Shown one piece after another: positions 9,144 through 17,015 of a stretch of DNA of 64,000 nucleotides. The notes under the pieces are model-generated. The model had not been told where the DNA came from, did not search any database, and saw nothing but the letters and a program-made list of their open reading frames with translations. Source of the DNA: Flavobacteriales bacterium. GTDB lineage: Bacteria > Bacteroidota > Bacteroidia > JACJYZ01. The stretch is from positions 310,001 through 374,000 of the forward strand of contig JACJYZ010000002.1 of assembly GCA_020635855.1 (NCBI GenBank). The letters run 5' to 3'. A program made the translations under genes and the position numbers. How positions within the stretch are numbered: position 1 is the stretch's first letter; every line of letters begins with the position of its first letter.

Positions 9144-10601
9144 TCAATAAAGATCGGGTACGGATTGTATGAAGTATTCGGCGAATTCGCGGTTGCCGGA
9201 GGCATTCCAGTGCATGTCGCCTCCTTTTATGTACAGCTGGATGTGGGTATTGATGTGTGCATTCTTCATGGCGTCCGTAGGGTCTACAAGCTGAATCCGG
9301 TGTTGTTCGCAAAAAGCTTTGATGACCGTATTCGGCTTGAAGAGGTCAAAGCAGTCGGCTTTCAGATGGTAGCGTTGAATTGTCTGTTCCCAGTCTTCTG
9401 CTTGTACCTGAAACCGCTGAGGGAATACCGCAACCACCAGGCGGGCATTGATGCGCTCGCAGTATTGCCGGTAAAGCAGCAATGTGTGAGTGAGAACGGC
9501 ATAGGCACTATCCACCGAGGGGGTGGACTCCTTCATGAAATAACCCAGCGCATGGGCAGGGTCATGGGTTTGGGGAGGGTACCATGTATATCCTTTGGCC
9601 TCATACCAGCTGAGGATGGCCACACCCGGATCAAAAAGATGGCGGAGAAAGTGAAAGAAATGAGAATGTGACAGCACCTTCATCGCCACATCTCCCGCAC
9701 CGGTTCCTTTGTTTTGCAAACATCCGTTGCCGATCTTTTCATCTGCAAGGGAGGAGAACCCGAAATTCTCATAGCGATTGGTGTCGAGGGTCAGCAGCCC
9801 GGAATCGGTCACCGCAAACATGCCATCAGGGTGCAGGCTGACGTAACTTTGTGCAATGTCATTTCCAAGGGTGATACCAAGGAGAACCACATCGGGTTGA
9901 AATTCTTTGCCGTCATGCTGCAGGTAGTACAACCCGGTCACAGGTTCTTCAATGCAAGAGATCAGCACTTCGTGTTTACGGTCAGGGTGGATCCGGTTCA
10001 ATGATTGTTCGATCAATGCACCATAAGTGGATGTCTGGCCGATCCGGTATCCTGCGTTAAAACTGTCGCCCAAACTGAGGATCCGTTGTGTTCCAGAGGG
10101 CTTGTTCTTGGTAACCTCGTAACTGTTTCTGAAACCGAATGCATTGGTGGCATAAGCAACCGGTTCTCCGTTTTCTCCGATGATGGAAGTTTTGAAATCG
10201 GGTTTCAGGTACCCACCTCCCGATACGTTCACTTGCGAGCGGCTGGGCAGTTTCCATGTGTCGCCATAGTCGGCCAAGCCATCCAAGGAACGTAAATCTT
10301 TCCAGCGTAAGATCCTCAGTGTGGTCTCTCCGGCGATAAAGCAAAGGGCCAGGAATATCAGGGTTAATAGGAATACGAATTGGTGCTTTCTGTTTCCAAT
10401 CATTCCCGTGAGCCGAAACAAAAACATCACCAACAGCAATGCTTGTACGGAGAGAAAAAAGATGTCAATTCCGTAGGATTCCACATAGCCATCACCATTG
10501 CCCACGTAAGCATCAATGCACCACTCTATGAATGAAAGGAAAAAGATGACCAGAAGAGGGCCGAACACCTTAAGGTAAGCGGATTTTGTTTTTGAAGACA
10601 T
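9144..10601 (-). CDS. Membrane-anchored SGNH/GDSL-type hydrolase or O-acetyltransferase
   Basis: The 485-residue protein has three hydrophobic segments near residues 12-28, 46-64 and 73-92, then a periplasmic domain. SLGDSFNAGY gives the block I serine (GDS), LGITLGNDI gives a block III-like G-x-N-D, and GGDMHWNASGNREFAE near the C-terminus supplies the D-x-x-H catalytic pair. This is the SGNH fold used by AlgX/AlgJ and by the C-terminal domain of OafA-type acetyltransferases. Position directly upstream of an acyltransferase-3 gene (4-bp gap) supports a role in acetylating an exported polysaccharide. Esterase activity would also fit the motifs. Confidence 0.75.
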   Translation of the reverse strand: MSSKTKSAYLKVFGPLLVIFFLSFIEWCIDAYVGNGDGYVESYGIDIFFLSVQALLLVMFLFRLTGMIGNRKHQFVFLLTLIFLALCFIAGETTLRILRWKDLRSLDGLADYGDTWKLPSRSQVNVSGGGYLKPDFKTSIIGENGEPVAYATNAFGFRNSYEVTKNKPSGTQRILSLGDSFNAGYRIGQTSTYGALIEQSLNRIHPDRKHEVLISCIEEPVTGLYYLQHDGKEFQPDVVLLGITLGNDIAQSYVSLHPDGMFAVTDSGLLTLDTNRYENFGFSSLADEKIGNGCLQNKGTGAGDVAMKVLSHSHFFHFLRHLFDPGVAILSWYEAKGYTWYPPQTHDPAHALGYFMKESTPSVDSAYAVLTHTLLLYRQYCERINARLVVAVFPQRFQVQAEDWEQTIQRYHLKADCFDLFKPNTVIKAFCEQHRIQLVDPTDAMKNAHINTHIQLYIKGGDMHWNASGNREFAEYFIQSVPDLY

Positions 10602-10980
10602 ATGTGCTAAATGTAATTAATTTATCTACCTGCCCATGTGTATGTCATAAATGGCTGGTGATCCGTGCATGCATAGAGATGATGGAGAAGTTGTGTTGGG
10701 GATCATTATCAAACGTGTTGCTGGTGGTGCCTCAGAACCCTGTTTCAAAGTATTCACTGCAGGCGGGTACGGTGCCGGTGGCCGACCTGCATGGTTTTCT
10801 TTTCAAGTGCGTCGGACACATCGTCGGGAAGTATTTTTGTGCTTGCCATAGAAGTTGGTAAATATCGAGAATTTATCCCAAGGGCAGCCCGCGCATCAGT
10901 ACAGATAAAAGCAAACCTTAACCGTGTTGACGTATTTGGTTCAGGAAATTGCGGCTGGGTTTAGCAGCAAGCTTCATCCG

Positions 10981-10988
10981 TATATTTG
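10981..10988 (+). promoter_or_regulatory. Candidate -7 promoter element (TATATTTG)
   Basis: TATATTTG fits TAnnTTTG exactly, the -7 element used by the Bacteroidota primary sigma factor. The -33 side has only a weak TTT at about 10956. It lies 113 bp before the deacetylase start and would give a long leader. A second copy of the motif is 35 bp downstream. Confidence 0.4.
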
Positions 10989-11022
10989 AGACTCACGCCG
11001 GACATCGTTTCAGCCAGAAACG

Positions 11023-11030
11023 TATCTTTG
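11023..11030 (+). promoter_or_regulatory. Candidate -7 promoter element (TATCTTTG)
   Basis: TATCTTTG fits TAnnTTTG exactly. A TTT at 11008-11010 is closer than usual for a -33 element, so only the -7 part is clear. Transcription from here would begin near 11035 and leave a leader of about 65 nt before the deacetylase start at 11101. Confidence 0.5.
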
Positions 11031-11100
11031 TTTGTGACTTTAAAATCCGTTGCAATTTGTGCACTCAGGGTCATTCCGCAGGTACACATAATACCACTGT

Positions 11101-12051
11101 ATGAAGGAATTGCTTTTGCGGACTTTGTATCATGCGGGACTGCCCGGCATGTTGCGTTTGGGCAAGAAAAATACCCTATCGGTGCTTTGCCTTCACCGGA
11201 TTTCAGATGAAAGGGATTATTTCTTCAATCCCATCCAAACGGAGACGTTCCGGCTGCTGCTGGAGTATGTGTGCAAGTACTACACCGTGGTATCTTTCAA
11301 AGACATTCATGTTCCCGCATCGAAACCAAAACTCATTTTAAGTTTTGATGATGGGTATTACGATTTCATCCAACATGCCATGCCTATTCTCCAGCGAATG
11401 GGACTGCCGGCCAACCATAACATTGTGAATGCATGTGCGAATAGCAACGAAACCATCTGGACCCAAAAGTTGAATGATATATTCAACCATCTTAAGGAAA
11501 ACAACATCACCACCGATCCCGAAATAAAGAAAGTGTCAGAGTTCGGGGGCAATTGGATGATGTACTACCTCAAGTTCTTCCATCACCTGCTCAATACAGG
11601 AGAACAGAAAAGAAAAAATGTCATCACACAGCTTGCAGCGCAATACAACATCCGATCGCATCATCGCATGATGAACTGGGAGGAAATTATCTATCTGGCA
11701 AACAATGATGTTGATGTGGGAAGTCATACCTACAACCATAATATACTAACCACCGTGGAAGGAATGACTGCCATGGAAACGGAGGTCAGGGCTTCGTTGG
11801 ATGAATTAAGAATTAAGCTGAACAGGGAAGTTGATATCTTGTCGTTGCCCAACGGACAGTACAACGAACAGGTAAAAGCATTTGTTGAAAAATCAGGGGT
11901 AAAGTATATGCTTCTGGTGGACAATCAGGTGAATGATATTTCTCAGGTGAACAGAGAATTCAACCTGATCAGCAGGATTTATCTCATGGATGACCCCATC
12001 CATGAGACCATCCTGAGAGCGGAACGTTTTCACGCCAGAATGAGGAAATAG
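11101..12051 (+). CDS. Polysaccharide deacetylase family protein (NodB-like)
   Basis: The 316-residue protein shows the NodB homology pattern: LILSFDDGYYDFI, in which the first Asp is the usual catalytic base and the second a metal ligand, and VGSHTYNHNIL, the H-x-x-x-H metal motif. PANHNIVN lies between them as in carbohydrate esterase family 4. An 80-residue N-terminal part precedes the domain. It has no signal peptide, so it probably acts in the cytoplasm on a lipid-linked or soluble sugar, removing an N- or O-acetyl group. It is followed after two bases by a GNAT acetyltransferase, which makes a joint role in swapping N-acyl groups on one sugar plausible. Confidence 0.83.
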   Translation: MKELLLRTLYHAGLPGMLRLGKKNTLSVLCLHRISDERDYFFNPIQTETFRLLLEYVCKYYTVVSFKDIHVPASKPKLILSFDDGYYDFIQHAMPILQRMGLPANHNIVNACANSNETIWTQKLNDIFNHLKENNITTDPEIKKVSEFGGNWMMYYLKFFHHLLNTGEQKRKNVITQLAAQYNIRSHHRMMNWEEIIYLANNDVDVGSHTYNHNILTTVEGMTAMETEVRASLDELRIKLNREVDILSLPNGQYNEQVKAFVEKSGVKYMLLVDNQVNDISQVNREFNLISRIYLMDDPIHETILRAERFHARMRK

Positions 12052-12053
12052 CA

Positions 12054-13010
12054 ATGAGCGGATATACCATTCATAAGCTTGAAAGAGAGAACTTCCCGCT
12101 CCTAATCCCGCTGATGCAGGATTGCTTCGGAATGGAGGTGGATATTACATATTTCGAGTGGAAGTTTAAAGACAATCCCTCTGGTTTTGCCGAAGGATTT
12201 TACGCCAAGGATGAGAAAGGAGAAGTAGCTGCTTACTACGGCGTAATACCTGAGACGTATGTGATCAACGGTGAGAAGAGAGTCATATACCAGTCATGTG
12301 ATACCATGACCCACTCGAACCACAGGCGAAAAGGATTGTTCAGGATGCTGGCTATGCATTGCTATGATCTTTTGAGGGAACAAAACAAATTGTTCATCAT
12401 AGGCTTCGGAGGAGGCGAATCCACACCGGGCTTTTTGAAGTTTGGGTGGAAGGAAATATTCAAGGTCAGGTATTATTTCTACCCCAAGCTATTGACCGGT
12501 TTGTCGGGCCGGGATTTTTCCATGGTGGAAGAAGTTTCAGATCTTGGTGTTATCGAGCACCTGACCTTAAAAAGCAACGAGCATGCGCAGATTCATTCAT
12601 TCAAGAACAAGGAAATATTTTGCTGGCGTACTTCCAATCCACTGCATGTATATAAGACCATTGCCGTTAAGGATGGCAGTGAATATTGCTCTTACTTGAC
12701 CTACTACAAACAGAAAGACAAGTTAATCCTGTTTGACTTTTATGCAGATCCATCAGGAAAGGGCAGACAGTTGTTCAATTACCTGAAGGCGGCCATGGGG
12801 AAGGATACAAAAGGAATTGTTGCTTTTTTACAGGAAAATTCCTTGCAATCAAGGCTTTTGAAAAAGTACGGGTTTATTCGGAATCCCTTTAACAGAGGTC
12901 CGCTTCATGAGAGGGTTCCGTTTATCTTTTATGCTTCGGAGAATGAAATGGAGCAATTTGACAAAAGTACATTCTGGGCCATTCATTCTTTTGATCACGA
13001 CGCACTCTAA
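12054..13010 (+). CDS. GNAT family N-acetyltransferase (Acetyltransf_9-like)
   Basis: The 318-residue protein has an N-terminal GNAT domain: TYFEWKFKDNPSG is common in Bacteroidota members of this group, and THSNHRRKGLFRML is motif A, in which R-R-K-G-L binds the acetyl-CoA pyrophosphate. FGGGESTPGFLKFGWKE continues the fold. A second GNAT-like half probably follows (residues 180-300). It should acylate an amino group, and the neighbouring deacetylase suggests an amino-sugar of the surface glycan as substrate. The two genes are separated by only two bases. There is no membrane segment. Confidence 0.8.
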   Translation: MSGYTIHKLERENFPLLIPLMQDCFGMEVDITYFEWKFKDNPSGFAEGFYAKDEKGEVAAYYGVIPETYVINGEKRVIYQSCDTMTHSNHRRKGLFRMLAMHCYDLLREQNKLFIIGFGGGESTPGFLKFGWKEIFKVRYYFYPKLLTGLSGRDFSMVEEVSDLGVIEHLTLKSNEHAQIHSFKNKEIFCWRTSNPLHVYKTIAVKDGSEYCSYLTYYKQKDKLILFDFYADPSGKGRQLFNYLKAAMGKDTKGIVAFLQENSLQSRLLKKYGFIRNPFNRGPLHERVPFIFYASENEMEQFDKSTFWAIHSFDHDAL

Positions 13011-13189
13011 GTTTTATCAAAGCCTGTTCTTTATTCCTTTGAAATGTTTTTGTTTTGGAAGATGAAACATAGCGGGTAAATGTTGGCTATGAATTCATGC
13101 CATTACCGGCGATATTTTCAAAAAAAACCAAGCAATCAGCCTTCCGAATTCCGACCCAATGGCATTCTCCGTGAATCCGAAAAAAACAA

Positions 13190-13197
13190 TACCTTTG
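13190..13197 (+). promoter_or_regulatory. Candidate -7 promoter element (TACCTTTG)
   Basis: TACCTTTG matches TAnnTTTG ten bases before the GTG at 13208. The -33 region has only a weak ATTCT near 13164-13168. It supports the GTG start of the following gene and a very short leader, and marks a new transcription unit after the GNAT gene. Confidence 0.5.
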
Positions 13198-13207
13198 GTT
13201 TTCCCGT

Positions 13208-13975
13208 GTGGTTCGTGCATACAGGCGAATAACCGGGAGTAACCATACACTCCGAATATTGCTTCGAAAGATTCTTCATAAAGTGAGGGGGCATCAGACA
13301 CCTTCGCGAAAAATATTGGAAGACGAATATGTTCAATGGCTTTCGTTTGCCAATGCCGGTATGATGGATAGAGGAAATCTGTATTGCTTTGATCTGGCAA
13401 TCCGCAACCTTCCTACAGACAACCCCATCATTGAGATCGGCTCTTTTTGCGGCTTGTCCACCAACATGATCACCTATTGTCTGGCCAGACACAACAAACA
13501 CAACAAAGTGTTTACATCGGACAGGTGGATATTTGAAGGTGCGGAAGCCGGAAGAAGGATAGGGCATTCCGGCATTGATCATACCGAGTACAGATCATTT
13601 GTCATGGATACCTTCAAACGTAACGTGTCTTTCTTTTCCAAAGACAACCTGCCGCATCCTATCGAGGTTTTCTCCGATGATTTTTTTGATATGTGGTCCA
13701 AAAAACAACAGGCAAAAGATCTTTTTGGAAGGGATGTACACCTCGGCGGGCCTATCAGCTTTGCTTTTGTGGATGGAAACCATACCTACGAATATGCAAA
13801 GCGGGATTTTGAAAATATTGCCACGTTTCTGGACCCGGGCGGGTATGTGTTTTTTGATGATAGTTCGGATGAGGCCGGATTCGGTTCCTCCGATTTGATG
13901 AAAGAAATTCTGGTACATCCGGATTTCGAATGTGTAGCCAAAAACCCTCACTACCTGTTTAAAAAAAAGAAGTAA
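13208..13975 (+). CDS. Class I SAM-dependent methyltransferase (Methyltransf_24-like)
   Basis: The start is taken as GTG 13208; a TGA lies in frame at 13172-13174, and no ATG precedes the fold. IIEIGSFCGLSTNMI is SAM motif I, VFTSDRW the acidic strand-2 end, and FAFVDGNHTYEYAKRDFEN and DPGGYVFFDDSSD are the paired blocks typical of Methyltransf_24 enzymes found in glycan clusters, where D-G-N/D-H and D-D are metal or catalytic acids. Length is 255 residues. The substrate is unknown. The gene is preceded by a good -7 element and starts a plus-strand unit with the following GT2 gene 62 bp away. Confidence 0.78.
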   Translation: MVRAYRRITGSNHTLRILLRKILHKVRGHQTPSRKILEDEYVQWLSFANAGMMDRGNLYCFDLAIRNLPTDNPIIEIGSFCGLSTNMITYCLARHNKHNKVFTSDRWIFEGAEAGRRIGHSGIDHTEYRSFVMDTFKRNVSFFSKDNLPHPIEVFSDDFFDMWSKKQQAKDLFGRDVHLGGPISFAFVDGNHTYEYAKRDFENIATFLDPGGYVFFDDSSDEAGFGSSDLMKEILVHPDFECVAKNPHYLFKKKK

Positions 13976-14037
13976 ACCTGACCGCGGTTGCGTGATGTGG
14001 TCAAACGCCGGCAATATGTGCCGTTTGCATTTCTCGT

Positions 14038-14955
14038 ATGAACGCCCTCTTGTTTTCCATTGTTATTCCTACCTATAACCGTGCACGTACCCTTGGAAGG
14101 GCCATTGAGAGTGTGCTCGGACAAACGGAGAACAACTGGGAACTCATTGTCATAGATGACGGTTCCACCGATGAGACCCGTACCGTTGTTGAGCGATTTG
14201 ATGATGCACGTATCCGTTATCTGCACCAGCAAAACCAGGAACGCAGCGCCAGCAGGAACCGGGGCGTTCGGGAATCGAAAGGTTCTTGGATTTGCTTTCT
14301 GGACAGTGATGATGTTTTCCATCCGGATCACCTGGCATCCTTTCAGAAATACATCGGTGATCATCAACTTAAGACAGGGATGTGTGTGTCCGGACTTGAA
14401 GTCAGGCACGAAGGTGGCGGGTTGCAGCAATACCCCCTGCTGAACATGTCGGCACCCAACCTGCTGAAAGAAATATGGACAACATTTGTTGTACCCGACC
14501 AGGTTTGTATCTCCCGCGATATACTCATCGGAAATCCTTTTGATGAGCGATTCAGGATTTGGGAGGATACACATTTATGGTTACGGATAGCTGCTGCTCA
14601 TCCGGTGTACCAGCTACCCGGGTATACAAGCTTGCAGTTCGTACACAGTGGCAGCTCGGTACAACAGTCGCTGAATGTGGTTAAGCTGAAAGATGTTCGT
14701 ATGTACGTCCAGGCCATAGATGATCTGTACCAAAACCACCAAGAAATCATCCGCCCTTTTCTCTCGCAGGCAGATATCCTGATGTATAAAGACAGCAAGT
14801 ACAGAATGTTTCTTTATCAGGCCAGATGCAATCGTCAATTCCGGGTATCGCTTTCTGTGTGGTACATGGGTATGATGAACAAACCCTCCGTATATCTGGT
14901 ACTTGAGTTGATGAAAATCCCATGGATGCTGTTCGGCATTCGAAGTCGAACATGA
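14038..14955 (+). CDS. Glycosyltransferase family 2
   Basis: The 305-residue protein begins with FSIVIPTYNRARTLGRAI, has the acid block VIDDGSTDETR near residues 38-48 and the metal-binding DSDD at 89-92, and the substrate motif SASRNRGV at about 70-77. It has the usual GT-A length and no transmembrane helix except possible weak contacts at the C-terminus (PSVYLVLELMKIPWML). It is an inverting transferase that adds a sugar to the growing repeat unit. Its stop overlaps the next ATG in ATGA form, so coupling to the following GT4 is likely. Confidence 0.88.
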   Translation: MNALLFSIVIPTYNRARTLGRAIESVLGQTENNWELIVIDDGSTDETRTVVERFDDARIRYLHQQNQERSASRNRGVRESKGSWICFLDSDDVFHPDHLASFQKYIGDHQLKTGMCVSGLEVRHEGGGLQQYPLLNMSAPNLLKEIWTTFVVPDQVCISRDILIGNPFDERFRIWEDTHLWLRIAAAHPVYQLPGYTSLQFVHSGSSVQQSLNVVKLKDVRMYVQAIDDLYQNHQEIIRPFLSQADILMYKDSKYRMFLYQARCNRQFRVSLSVWYMGMMNKPSVYLVLELMKIPWMLFGIRSRT

Positions 14956-16130
14956 ACGGAAGATCTGCAAGTATGCACATACTCTTTATCCCATCCTGGT
15001 TTAAAACCCGACAGAACCCTTTTTATGCCACCTTCATTGATGAGCAGGCCCGCATGATGCAAAAAAAGGGCTTTCAGGTGGGTGTTTTGTTTCCCATGTG
15101 GAACGGCAGGTTTTCTATTCTTAACTATTTTGAAGGGAATAAGGTACATGCTTACCATACGAATGATTTTCCGGTACTGGAGTTGACTCTTCGCTCCAAA
15201 GCACCCGGGTACACGCAAATGAATTTCAACGGCATGGCGCGGTCCATCGTTCGGGCATATGACCGGTATTGCCAACAATTCGGTTCACCGGACCTGGCAC
15301 ACGCACATTGTGTGTTCATGGGAGGCTTCGGAGCTTCGGTGTTGCTTGCGAAGCGGCAACTTTCCTATGTGATCACGGAACATGCTTCGTCGATGGTGCT
15401 GCAATATCCCCGGCAACATTCCTATGAACGGTTTCTGATTGAAAAGGTGTACCATGATGCAGCCACCGTTATTCCGGTCAGCACCTTTCTGGGAGCCCAA
15501 TTGAAGAACCTGTACAAACTCAACCCTGAGCGGGTCAAAGTGGTGCCCAACGTACTTGCCCCAATGTTTGAGTTACCACCGGATCCGGTTCCTTCCGTTC
15601 CTCCGGTACGCCTGATTTATGTGGCCGAATTCTCCCCGAACAAGAACCACCTGCTGCTGTTGCGTACATTCCGGGAACTCTTGCAGCGCACACCCCTCCA
15701 TCTTACCCTCATCGGCAAAGGACCCGAACGGGAACGCATCTTAAGATATATCCGGGATGTGCAGCTACAGGATCATGTGGAGATCTTTGCGGAAATGAGT
15801 CACGAAGATGTTCGTGTACATCTGGAGCAATCACACATCGTGGTTTCCACCAGCAGCTTTGAAACCTTTGGCCTTAATGTTCTGGAAGGACTGGCAATGG
15901 AGCGGCAAGTTGTTGCGATGGATTCGGGCGGGCCAGGGGATTTCAGCGGCGACAGCAACCTGGTACTTGTGAAGGATGAGAATGATTATGCTGCTGCCTT
16001 GCAGAAGGCCATCGACAATGTATCGGCATTTGACGGTAGATCTGTGAGGAAGCACATGATGGAACGGTTCAGTGAATCCCGGGTCTCAACCCAACTGGCG
16101 GAAGTTTATATGTCGGCGTTGAAAGGTTGA
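14952..16130 (+). CDS. Glycosyltransferase, family 1/4 (GT-B fold)
   Basis: I use ATG 14952, which overlaps the preceding stop by four bases; ATG 14973 (MHILFIPSWFKTRQNPF) is an equally good alternative seven codons later. FIPSWFKTRQNPFYATFIDEQA is typical of EPS-cluster GT4 enzymes that begin with the IPSWY block. The donor-binding half contains NKNHLLLLRTF, IGKGPERE and SSFETFGLNVLEGLAMERQVVA, with the E-x7-E pattern of GT4. About 392 residues. It is a retaining transferase acting on the cytoplasmic side. The downstream gene is convergent with a short gap of 12 bp. Confidence 0.86.
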   Translation: MNGRSASMHILFIPSWFKTRQNPFYATFIDEQARMMQKKGFQVGVLFPMWNGRFSILNYFEGNKVHAYHTNDFPVLELTLRSKAPGYTQMNFNGMARSIVRAYDRYCQQFGSPDLAHAHCVFMGGFGASVLLAKRQLSYVITEHASSMVLQYPRQHSYERFLIEKVYHDAATVIPVSTFLGAQLKNLYKLNPERVKVVPNVLAPMFELPPDPVPSVPPVRLIYVAEFSPNKNHLLLLRTFRELLQRTPLHLTLIGKGPERERILRYIRDVQLQDHVEIFAEMSHEDVRVHLEQSHIVVSTSSFETFGLNVLEGLAMERQVVAMDSGGPGDFSGDSNLVLVKDENDYAAALQKAIDNVSAFDGRSVRKHMMERFSESRVSTQLAEVYMSALKG

Positions 16131-16142
16131 TGTATGCTCCGT

Positions 16143-16880
16143 TCAGGATCGTTGCGGATACATTTCCACATGAAAGCGATATCCGTATGGCGGGTACATG
16201 GAGTATGAGAAGTAGCAGCTCATGCCGGATTTTGAGGCAATGTTCTTGAAATCGTGGTAAGTGAACCAAGTACCGATCTGAGCCGAATCGCCTTTTCGGT
16301 TCGAAAAAAGTTTTTTCCGGAACAGGTAAAAGCGGGCGCGCAAGGATTGAAAGAACATGGCCATATCACTGCGCGATCCATCATCCTTATAGAGATTCGT
16401 CAGGTAGAGTGATTTGAGCTTCCGGTCGGGAATGTTCATTAACACCAGTTTGCCGTTTTCATTCAGCAAACCCTTGCATGTGCGGACAAATTGCTCCGCT
16501 TCGGTTACGGTAAGATATTGCAATGCCGCATTGCACAAAATGACATCGAATGTTTCCTTCTTGCACAATTCTTTAAGATCCCTGATATCTCCGCGCATGA
16601 GTTCGACGTGACCGATTCCTTCTTTTTGCAATTGCTCGGATGCCTTTTCCAACATTTTTTCTGAAAAGTCAATAGCGGTGATCTTTTTAAAGTGTCGGCT
16701 CAGCTCGGGAAGAAAATCACCGTTGCCGCATCCGCAGTCCAACAACCGATGGCCGAAACCAACAAGGTAACAAATCTCGGCAGCATATTTATTCAGGCTC
16801 GCCTGGTCCTGGTTGGCGTGAAATGTATTATCCGTTTGGGCCCAATAGCTTTCGAAATCCTGTTTTACCCTGGTACTCAC
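16143..16880 (-). CDS. Class I SAM-dependent methyltransferase
   Basis: The product of about 245 residues has LLDCGCGNGDFLPEL as motif I, ITAIDFSEKML as the acidic motif and FDVILCNAALQYL as the post-I block, so it is a Methyltransf_11/25-type enzyme. The frame runs back to a TTG at 16907, but that TTG is part of a TACCTTTG -7 promoter element, so I prefer GTG 16880 as start. The tail (FTYHDFKNIASKSGMSCYFSYSMYPPYGYRFHVEMY) is aromatic rich and fits small-substrate methyltransferases. It is a single minus-strand gene inside the glycan locus, divergent from the next gene. Substrate unknown. Confidence 0.78.
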   Translation of the reverse strand: MSTRVKQDFESYWAQTDNTFHANQDQASLNKYAAEICYLVGFGHRLLDCGCGNGDFLPELSRHFKKITAIDFSEKMLEKASEQLQKEGIGHVELMRGDIRDLKELCKKETFDVILCNAALQYLTVTEAEQFVRTCKGLLNENGKLVLMNIPDRKLKSLYLTNLYKDDGSRSDMAMFFQSLRARFYLFRKKLFSNRKGDSAQIGTWFTYHDFKNIASKSGMSCYFSYSMYPPYGYRFHVEMYPQRS

Positions 16881-16904
16881 TGACGGCGTTGGTTTGATGT
16901 GAAT

Positions 16905-16912
16905 CAAAGGTA
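16905..16912 (-). promoter_or_regulatory. Candidate -7 promoter element (TACCTTTG)
   Basis: On the minus strand TACCTTTG matches TAnnTTTG 24 bases before the GTG at 16880. The -33 side has TGTGTG rather than TTTG. It overlaps an in-frame TTG codon and therefore argues against that codon as the start of the methyltransferase. Confidence 0.45.
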
Positions 16913-17015
16913 TGCTGAAAATGAATATAAGTCACACATTTTTTCCGCAACTTTAGCCCTTTCAAGCCTCCCGCCTTTTGCAAAGGAATGGAAATTACCG
17001 GTGGGTTGCAGGGTT

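Larger units (their letters stand above)
10602..11100. other. Intergenic region between divergent units, 499 bp
   Basis: No convincing gene is present. A minus-strand ATG near 10849 opens a 31-codon frame (starting MASTKILPDDVSDALEKKT), and a neighbouring frame continues with SATGTVPACSEYFETGF, so a short decayed or frameshifted gene is possible but unproved. Two Bacteroidota-type -7 motifs occur on the plus strand (10981-10988 and 11023-11030), pointing to the deacetylase gene at 11101. The minus-strand operon starting at 10601 must also have its promoter here; a TACATTTA close to its start is a weak candidate. Confidence 0.5.

Noticed and set aside
16881..16907. TTG at 16907 as the methyltransferase start
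   Set aside because: The TTG falls inside a TACCTTTG -7 element, so the message would probably begin after it. GTG 16880 is preferred.
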